Of a DNA stretch of 64,000 nucleotides, positions 56,359 to 64,000 are shown one piece after another. The notes under the pieces are model-generated. The model made no database searches. It was not told the DNA's origin and saw nothing but the letters and a program-made list of their open reading frames with translations. Location of the stretch: contig NC_090260.1 in the NCBI RefSeq assembly GCF_037325665.1, positions 47,460,050 to 47,524,049 on the forward strand. The letters are read 5' to 3'. A program made the position numbers and the translations under genes. Source of the DNA: Littorina saxatilis. Lineage: Eukaryota; Mollusca; Gastropoda; Littorinimorpha; Littorinidae. Every line of letters starts with the position of its first letter. Within the stretch, counting starts at the first letter, position 1.

Positions 56359-57117
56359 TATCGCGGTGAAAAAAATGACAGTTCGTCAAGTCACAGTGAC
56401 GGTTACGAAACGGAATTTACGAAAGTGCAGATGGATACAAACAGTGGCAGGTCCAGTTTAGTGAAATGACAGGACCAGCAAACATTACCAATAATCTGAT
56501 TGCGTAGCAAATGCTTGACTTGCTTGTCGAAGAGACACTGCGTAGAAACTGAATCAAATTCAGTGCAAAGCAAGCCAGTGTTAAAACTGGCAGTGACAAG
56601 ACGTAAAAAGTTTGCGTGTTCGGAAATGGTGGATCTAGTCATGGAAAATGTTATTGAGGATCATGGAAAGTCATGGAAAAGTCATGGAATTTTGTTTCTA
56701 AAAACCAGTGGGGACCCTGTACAAGAGAAAAGCCACATGCCAGGAAACACCGCGAAAGCATTATTTGTCATATTTTATAGATTTACACCATAAATATGTG
56801 TCAGTGCAGATTCAGCAGAACAAATGTTAATGTCAAAGTCCAACAAAGTATATATCTAATATAGGTTCTTGTACATTCTGTATGGAAACTGAAGTAGACG
56901 ATTGCAGTCTCTATGCAATGATTAATGACTCCAAATGAGTTACACATGGCTTGGCTTGCCTCACATTCAAGGATGACAACTCTTCCACAACCTAAAACAC
57001 CCAGACACAAGAGTTATCTCCACAATCTGTCCAACTGATAAAGTGTTTTTCTACATGCGTGTTTAGTACTGCTGATACTGCCTTCACAAAGCATGCATCT
57101 CCATTTTTAATTTTTGA

Positions 57118-57826
57118 GTCACTTGAGAAAAAGTGACTCTATGTAATCGGTCAGTGTTAGTCTGTCCGGCCGGCCGGCCGTCCGTAGACACCACCTTAAC
57201 GTTGGACTTTTCTCGGAAACTATCAAAGCGATCGGGCTCATATTTTGTTTAGTCGTGACCTCCAATGACCTCTACACTTTAACGATGGTTTCGTTGACCT
57301 TTGACCTTTTTCAAGGTCACAGGTCAGCGTCAAAGGAAAAATTAGACATTTTTGACAAAGTATCTCGGAAACTATCAAAGCGATCGGGCTCATATTTTGT
57401 TTAGTCGTGACCTCCAATGACCTCTACACTTTAACGATGGTTTCGTTGACCTTTGACCTTTTTCAAGGTCACAGGTCAGCGTCAAAGGAAAAATTAGACA
57501 TTTTATATCTTTGACAAAGTTCATCGGATGTGATTGAAACTTTGTAGGATTATTCTTTACATCAAAGTATTTACATCTGTAGCCTTTTACGAACGTTATC
57601 AGAAAAACAAGGGAGATAACTAGCCTTTTCTGTTCGGCAACACACAACTTAACGTTGGGCTTTTCTCGGAAACTATAAAAGTGACCGGGCTCAAATTTTA
57701 TGTGAACGTGACTCATTGTGTTGTGAATAGCAATTTCTTCCTGTCCATCTGATGCCTCATATAATATTCAGAACTGCGAAAGTGACTCGATCGAGCGTTT
57801 GCTCTTCTTGTTCTTTTTAATCTACA
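57118..57826. mobile_element. Repeat insertion with internal 155-bp tandem duplication
   Basis: It interrupts aattttt/ctttttaatctac, which is continuous in the left copy (19249). Two near-identical units begin ctcggaaactatcaaagcga at about 57209 and 57364. It contains aaggtcacaggtcagcg motifs and starts and ends with gtcac-type sequence (gagtcacttgag, gtgactcgatcgag). Family unknown. Confidence 0.55.
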
Positions 57827-58011
57827 CACCATTTTGTAACATTGTATGCATCCTGGCAATGATGATAATGTTTTTGATGTACGCTGATAATTATATTTTA
57901 CGCTGCCTTGTGTTCATTCGTATTTGTAAAAAATATTTCTGATTTATTTCTGATTTTACTGCTTGCAAATGCTATTGTTTCAATTCACTCTTTGTTCTGC
58001 CTTTTCCCGTC

Positions 58012-58802
58012 TTTGTTTGTTTGTTTGCTTAACGCCCAGCCGACCACGAAGGGCCATATCAGGGCGGTACTGCTTTGACATATAATGTGCGCCACACACA
58101 AGACAGAAGTTGCAGCACAGACTTCATGTCTCACCCAGTCACATTATTCTGACACCGGACCAACCTGTCCTAGCACTAACCCCATAATGCCAGACGCCAG
58201 GCGGAGGAGCTCCCGCAGTGGGGCACTGCGGCTATGAAATTAAAGGCCCCTCCTGTTTTTGGAACCGCAGGAGCTTTCTAGTTTGCCGTTTGGTAGATTT
58301 TTGGTTCCTCTTTCCTGTCATGCTCTTTTTCTTCATGAATTCTTTTCTTTTTTCTGCCTTCTTGCTCATTCACCTGTATTTTTTCCAAAAATCTCTTCTC
58401 TTGCCGCTTGTCTCGCGATTCATGTATAGTTTAATCTGTTAGTGTTCTGATGTAAGTCCAGCAGTAGATAGGTTAAGCCTATTTTAACATACTGGAAACT
58501 GGTAATCTTCCAGTAGGTATTAATTTAGTTTTACTAAAGCCTGCTGGGACACAAGTAATGGGTTAGTGCATTTGTAAACAGGAATCGCTTGACAAGTGGC
58601 CCCCTTCATCCCCCCCTTCCTCGTCCTGATATGGCTCTGCGTAGTCGGCTGGACGTTAAGCAACAAATAAACAAACAAACAAAAGGCGGAGCAGCCACTA
58701 GATTGCCAATTTCAAAGTCTTAGGTATGACCCGGCCGGGGTTCGAACCCAAGACCTCCCGATCACGGGGCGGACGCCTTACCACTAGGCCAACCGTGCCG
58801 GT
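58012..58802 (-). mobile_element. tRNA-derived SINE (minus), split by another SINE
   Basis: Its tRNA head is at 58730-58802 (ggttcgaacccaagacc, ccactaggccaaccgtgccg) and its tail at the left end. The 474-bp element at 58211-58684 lies inside it. Confidence 0.85.
58211..58684 (+). mobile_element. 474-bp SINE-like element nested in a SINE
   Basis: Same family as 28177-28654 and 61900-62384. Flanked by ggcggaggagc (58200-58210) and ggcggagcagc (58685-58695). Confidence 0.88.
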
Positions 58803-58963
58803 CCTTTTCCCGTCGCGATATAACCTTCGTGGTTGAAAACGACGTTAAACACGAAAGAAAGATGTTCTGCCTTTTTATGAAATTCTTGTGGCCGAACACC
58901 CCGAAAAATTCTTACGTGTGCCTAGGTTACAACTCAACTGAATTTCTTGTACCACTGACATTG

Positions 58964-59112
58964 ATACAATATTCACCGATTGCTTTCAACATGTCGGGGT
59001 GTGCCTAATTTGTCTCACCTGTGATTTGTGGCCTGAGGGATTCCATTTACAAATCACAGGTGAGACAATTTAGGCACACCCCGACATGTTGAAAGCAGCA
59101 GGTCGATATTGT
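58964..59112. repeat. Palindromic element with arms of about 65 bp
   Basis: Left arm gctttcaacatgtcggggtg..., right arm ...caccccgacatgttgaaagc, loop about 20 bases. Probably a fold-back MITE. Confidence 0.7.
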
Positions 59113-60000
59113 AATTCACGGTAAATCTATCCATTCAAAGGATCTTTCTTTTTGGATGTGAAGTGGCACCTCAATTCATCAATTTTATTCATGACTTGTC
59201 ACGTACTTATCATCGCCTTCGGTGAAAGTATAGTCCCAAGGAATTACGATGTGCTTAGCACGACACTATAATTTGCTTGAGGTTATTATGTGCTTTTCTA
59301 TATTTTACAGACTGACTTTTCCATGGCTTGTTCTTTTTGAGAAGACTGCAAAGGCCGAATCACAAAGTGACGTTCTCGCTAGAACAATTCGTCATTCATT
59401 ATAACATGACGTCACATCCTTTTCATGTCTCGGTCACCAAATTGCGTACATGTGTGCTGTCTTCAATTTCCCTTGATTTGTCTATCGTTCGTGCGCGTGA
59501 CCAACCGGCTGGCAGAAACTATTGCAGTCATGGCGACACGTGAAACACATGACCTGTATTGATACGCTTGCCAGGAAGTGTACATTGAGGCAGATCCATT
59601 TGGAGGTGAGACACGCTGATTGCCTGACCGCTGAGTGATTGCATTGACCAATCAAAATGTCGAATTAACAAAGAAGGATTTACAAAGCTTTATAATTGCG
59701 CATTCATTCATAATTCCTCTGGGTTTTTTCCCCTCCTCTTTCTCTCTCATGTCTGCTAATGATATTTGGAATAGTGACCCGTTTTCCTCAGTAAACAATT
59801 TTAAGTCGATTTGATGACAGATCTGTTTGTTTTGTTGATGTTTGCTCGTTTCAATAATTTTTTCCCCCCCTAATAATTTTCAGTAACTTTTTGACCAAGT
59901 GTGTATTACATTCCTCTTTGTTTGTAGGCTCAATACCCATTGTATTGGTGGGTTTTTTAAAAGTCTGTAGTCATTTTTTCCTCAACCTTTTCGTTCATTC
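59113..60000. other. Non-coding stretch
   Basis: No gene recognised. This segment has no counterpart in the left copy of the locus. Confidence 0.4.
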
Positions 60001-60430
60001 ATAGACCATTTATCCTGGACCGCCAACTAGCTCTCTCTCCGTTCTTTCTCTCTATTACGAGGTAGCGGCCTCGCGCATTTAGGAACCTACGCTTACATGG
60101 CCTTTCAGAAATCGGGGGGATGTCATATCCGGTGTCGATTGTAGACATGGACGAAGTTGCCGAGGTAAGTTCTGAAAATGCTAAAATAAACTCAGCTAAA
60201 GTGCATATGGAACATGTTTTTCGATGAGTTTTGTTAAGTTTAGTTTGGAGTTTTAGAAAATCCAGTTCATTGTCACCTCCCATTGTCACAAATAACTGGA
60301 GCGTGCTTTCTTTTCACTGTCTTCGAATCGCTGGCCTTTCAAACCGGACGCTAAGCGCCCCTGAAAGTCGAGTGTCGTAACCTCGAAGGGTCACGTGATG
60401 AGTTGGCGGTCCAGGCTATTTGGTCTATGG
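60001..60430. mobile_element. TIR element carrying an exon-like ATG/donor
   Basis: Inverted ends atagaccatttatcctggac and the reverse of gtccaggctatttggtctat (about 27 bp), with ttcatt beside both ends. Inside, ATG at 60147 in good context (agacATGG) opens MDEVAE directly before a gtaagt donor (60165). This could be a captured first exon or chance. Confidence 0.5.
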
Positions 60431-60571
60431 TTCATTGTACTGCACCCACCCCCACCCACCCCTTATCCCACCTCACCCCAGTTAGACTGGTTATATTTCA
60501 AAGCCAAACAGACTACTTTTTGATTCCAGCCTGCCAGTTGATTTTGTCCCACTACAGGATTGCACTTCAAT

Positions 60572-60827
60572 ATGTGACCCTCCACCACGGAATGAGTCGC
60601 ATGTCACCTTTGCATGATTTTCATATTTGTACATTTTCCTAACAAGTTTTTTTATACTCTATCCAGTGGTAAAAACCGTTTAAGAAAAGAGCGAAAACTG
60701 TTTGAGTTATAAGCCTGTGACTAAAGTGACCCTCTCACTGTTACCAGACACTCCCCGGACTTATATTAAGCCTAGCGCAGAACCGTGCGAGGTGACATGC
60801 GACTCATTTCGTGGTGGAGGGTCACAT
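60572..60827. mobile_element. 256-bp MITE
   Basis: Inverted ends atgtgaccctccaccacgga and the reverse of cgtggtggagggtcacat, pairing over about 38 bp. Confidence 0.7.
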
Positions 60828-60877
60828 TTTTCAACATAAATGCAAAGACGCAAGTGCTTTGCATTATTTCTCAAATA

Positions 60878-61848
60878 CAGTGGAACCCCCCAATTTAAGA
60901 CTCCCCCTTTTTGACTCACATGCGAAGCAAAAGTGAGTCTATGTACTCACCCGAGTCGTCCGTCCGTCCGTCCGTCCGTCCGTAAAACTTTAACGTTGGA
61001 TATTTCTTGGACACTATTCAGTCTATCAGTACCAAATTTGGCAAGATGGTGTATGATGACAAGGCCCCAAAAAACATACATAGCATCTAGACCTTGCTTC
61101 AATTAAGGTCAAGGTCGCAGGGGCCATAAATGTTGTCTAAAAAACAGCTATTTTTCACATTTTCTCTGAAGTTTTTGAGATTGAATACCTCACCTATATA
61201 TGATATATAGGGCAAAGTAAGCCCCATCTTTTGATACCAGTTTGGTTTACCTTGCTTCAAGGTCAAGGTCACAGGAGCTCTTCAAAGTTGGATTGTATAC
61301 ATATTTTGAAGTGACCTTGACCCTGAACTATGGAAGATAACTGTTTCAAACTTAAAAATTATATGGGGCACATGTTATGCTTTCATCATGAGACACATTT
61401 GGTCACATATGATCAAGGTCAAGGTCACTTTGACCCTTATGAAATGTGACCAAAATAAGGTAGTGAACCACTAAAAGTGACCATATCTCATGGTAGAAAG
61501 AGCCAATAAGCACCATTGTACTTCCTATGTCTTGAATTAACAGCTTTGTGTTGCATGACCTTGGATGACCTTGACCTTGGGTCAAGGTCACATGTATTTT
61601 GGTAGGAAAAATGTGTAAAGCAGTTCTTAGTGTATGTCATTGCTAGGTTTAGTTATTTGAAGGTCAAGGTCATGTAAAGGTCAAGGTCAAGCATGTGAGT
61701 CGTATGGGCTTTGCCCTTCTTGTTAAGACCTTGTTTTCTCAGATTTTCTGTTCATAACCTCTGTAAATGTACCTCCATTTTAAGACTCCCTCCTTTTTAA
61801 GACCCTGTTTTCTTAGATTTTTGGAGGTCTTAAAAGGGGGTTCCACTG
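60878..61848. mobile_element. TA-flanked cagtggaac MITE with a nested repeat
   Basis: Ends cagtggaacccccc and (reverse) cagtggaacccccttttaag; TA at 60876-60877 and 61849-61850. From about 60917 to 61725 it is filled by an AAGGTCA-rich repeat beginning gactcacatgcgaagc and closing gcatgtgagtcgtatgg, with a (ccgt)n stretch. Confidence 0.72.
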
Positions 61849-61899
61849 TAGACTTCCTCTTGTCATTTTTCTGAAGAAAATATCGCAATAAAAAGATTT

Positions 61900-62384
61900 C
61901 CCGCAGTGGGGCACTGCGGTTATGAAATTAAAGGCCCCTCCTGTTTTTGGAACCGCAGGAGCTTTCTAGTTTGCTGTTAGGTAGATTTTTGGTTCCTCTT
62001 TCCTGTCATGCTCTCTTTTTCTTCATGAATTCTTTTCTTTTTTCTGCCTTCTTGCTCATTCACCTGTATTTTTTCCAAAAATCTCTTCTCTTGCCGCTTG
62101 TCTGGCGATTCATGTATAGTTTAATCTGTTAGTGTTCTGATGTAAGTCCAGCAGTAGATAGGTTAAGCCTATTTTAACATACTGGAAACTGGTAATCTTC
62201 CAGTAGGTATTAATTTAGTTTTACTAAAGCCTGCTGGGACACAAGTAATGGTTTAGTGCATTTGTAAACAGGAATCGCTTGACAAGTGGCCCCCTTCACC
62301 CCCCCCCTCCTCGTCCTGATATGGCTCTGCATAGTCGGCTGGACGTTAAGCAACAAATAAACAAACAAACAAACAAACAAACAA
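61900..62384 (+). mobile_element. 485-bp SINE-like element with 13-bp target duplication
   Basis: aataaaaagattt at 61887-61899 and 62385-62397. The left locus copy (about 20867-20885) is the empty site. Confidence 0.93.
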
Positions 62385-62460
62385 AATAAAAAGATTTAAA
62401 AAAAAAGGTTTTGTATACTTAGAGGAGACTAATATTCAATTATTTTTTCCCTGAATGATG

Positions 62461-62526
62461 TCGGTCTCGAATAGCAGCTAGCATCTGCTGAAGAGACATT
62501 AAACCCCAAAAACCAAACCAAACCAA
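62461..62526 (+). mobile_element. 66-bp retroposed tail with 13-bp target duplication
   Basis: Flanked by tccctgaatgatg (62448-62460 and 62527-62539); ends gagacattaaaccccaaa plus (accaa)n. The left copy at about 20940 is empty. Confidence 0.88.
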
Positions 62527-63477
62527 TCCCTGAATGATGTTTTCAGTCTGCTGTTTTGGGAGGGCCGCGAATTCTGATTGTCTCACAGTTTTTCCTTTTA
62601 GTCTTTTGTAATAATTTTGTTTTAATAAATCGGTAATTTTGCACAATATTATATTTGGATAATATACATTTTCCTCATGACTTCTACTATTGGTGATCAT
62701 TGTTTCTTTGTGAGGCCGTATCAATCTTTTCTGCAGAGGTGGGCAGGAAAAGTGAATTTCTTTTTGCTTTTTGGAGTTATGCACATGCATATGTCCTTTC
62801 ACCAACAGTTGACCTTTTGTGTGATGCCTTGGTTTTTTTAACTGTCCATGCAGCCCTGAATGTTTGACTTTTTTGTAAAACCTTGTGTTTTTTTTAAAAT
62901 GAACTCGGATGCATACTGATGTGATGCTTGAAATAAAAATGCTAGAACATAACATTTTTGTCTGCAACATTAATCGTGTGTGTGTGTGAAAGAAATAGAG
63001 TGAGCGAGAGAAAGAAAGAGAGAAGAGGAGTGTGTGTGTGACTGACAGAGATAGACATGCAGAAGACAGAGAGATACAGAGAGAGAGACAGACAGAGAGA
63101 TACAGAGCTTGACATGAGGACGGAGAAAAGCAGACAGAGCGAGACGGACAGAGGAAGGCAGAGAGAGGTTCCAGGAGACAGAGAGAACGAGATTGACCCC
63201 GACCAAAGAGAGAAAGCGATCATGACGTCAGTGAAGAGTGACCTCCCATGAGCACACTTTCAAAAGAAAAGGGCGTTGTACCCAGCAGACAAGAGTTACA
63301 AACCAGTGCTCAAGTATTCACTGCAATGTCTTGATTACTTTCCTCAACTGCCCAGCCGTGTGCTTGCCTCACAAGGGGCGCAACTCTGCCACAACAAAAA
63401 AGCAAGTTATTTTGCAACATTGTATTTTCACATGCACCACAAACAAACACACAAAAAACACGTCTTTTAACTTTCTT

Positions 63478-63633
63478 TCAAGAATCTCCCAGACTCTCAG
63501 CCGACTGTTTTGTCTTCTTGATTTTTGTGGTCGGCAACCAGGTGGGGGGTAACTCTATCCGCTCGTCTTTGGACGGATCGTTGTGTCGTAGGACTACTCT
63601 CCCTTTCACCATCACCGACTTGACCCCGTTGAC
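63478..63633 (-). CDS. MRPL9: Second copy of MRPL9 last exon
   Basis: Acceptor cttctag, then the same 51 codons and stop as 22203-22048. One base differs (CTT/CTG, both Leu), so the exon is intact. The rest of the gene would lie beyond 64000 on the minus strand. Whether this is a second gene, a partial duplicate or the other haplotype cannot be told from this window. Confidence 0.85.
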   Translation of the reverse strand, partial: VNGVKSVMVKGRVVLRHNDPSKDERIELPPTWLPTTKIKKTKQSAESLGDS

Positions 63634-63892
63634 CTAGAAGCAGAAAATATTCTTTTGACATTAAAAAGATATTTAAGATCGTGAAAGAAAGTCGTGTTTA
63701 ATGAAAATCTTCTCATGCACAAAAATATCCAGGCGAAAATGGATGTGAAAATTATTTATTCTTATTCAATATTTTCTGCAAATACAGTCATCAAGCTGAT
63801 AACTAAAATGCACAAATAGACATTTAAAATAAAAATTGAAAAAACTCTATTGGGGGAGAGACTAACTATTGAACTTCAGAGAACAATAATAC

Positions 63893-64000
63893 ACAGCCAA
63901 CAAGACAGCTAGCCAGCCAACAAGACAGCTAGCCAGACAACAAGACAGCTAGCCAACCAACAAGACAGCTAGCCAGCCAACAAGACAGCTAGCCAGACAA
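63893..64000. repeat. 20-bp minisatellite, right copy
   Basis: Same array as 22466-22575, running off the window edge. Confidence 0.93.

Larger units (their letters stand above)
55131..56719 (+). mobile_element. hAT-like element with CATGGAAAGT repeats, right copy
   Basis: Homologous to 12427-13299 and nearly identical outside the MITE at 55643-56358. The right flank is the same tacaagagaaaagcc, but the left flank is attgttcaag rather than acatacaag, a different phase of the finger repeat, so the array recombined after the insertion. Confidence 0.72.
53360..64000 (+). repeat. Right copy of the duplicated locus
   Basis: Colinear with the left copy, with private insertions at 55643-56358, 57118-57826, 58012-58802, 61900-62384 and 62461-62526. 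The first part (53360-53800) also matches 32085-32590. Confidence 0.85.

Overview
This is animal nuclear DNA, most likely from a marine gastropod mollusc. The evidence is one split ribosomal-protein gene with GT-AG introns, tRNA-derived SINEs ending in 'gacgttaaac...aaacaaac' or 'ttgattgattga' tails, AAGGTCA-rich repeats, a roughly 0.9-kb dispersed repeat that I recall from periwinkle-like caenogastropods, and a very high load of MITEs, LINEs and microsatellites. Nothing here is prokaryotic, and the species is inference.

Host genes are few. The clearest is a complete seven-exon gene for mitochondrial ribosomal protein bL9m (MRPL9) on the minus strand, 29699 down to 22048; its last exon occurs again at 63633-63478. 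A C2H2 zinc-finger gene with a tandemly repeated 20-residue N-terminal module occurs at 6653-8367 and, as a broken copy, at 53591-55130, with N-terminal exon copies at 31490-31677 and 32491-32607. A SWIM zinc-finger gene on the minus strand (2111-5623) is disrupted by a LINE. A Harbinger-like transposase remnant lies at 290-703.

The left (6.6-22.6 kb) and right (53.3-64 kb) parts are colinear copies of one another, broken by insertions unique to one side or the other: a 3.9-kb CAC/GTG transposon (8419-12280) and a 5.6-kb TIR element (13673-19236) only on the left; a TA-flanked MITE and several SINEs only on the right. They are either a real segmental duplication or two haplotypes joined in assembly.

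The middle (35.3-52.6 kb) is a nested stack. An L1/Tx1-type LINE on the minus strand was hit by a 0.7-kb hAT-like element and by an 11.8-kb tyrosine-recombinase retrotransposon with split direct repeats. That retrotransposon is itself interrupted at a TTAA by a fold-back element carrying tRNA-like sequences in both arms and by a 5.7-kb TTAA-bounded segment holding a CR1/L2-like LINE and a 342-bp satellite array.

The most unusual item is the transposon at 8419-12280. Its first ORF reads like the N-terminal zinc-binding region of RAG1, and its second like the C-terminal end of a RAG1/Chapaev-type transposase. It sits inside the zinc-finger array of the left gene copy.
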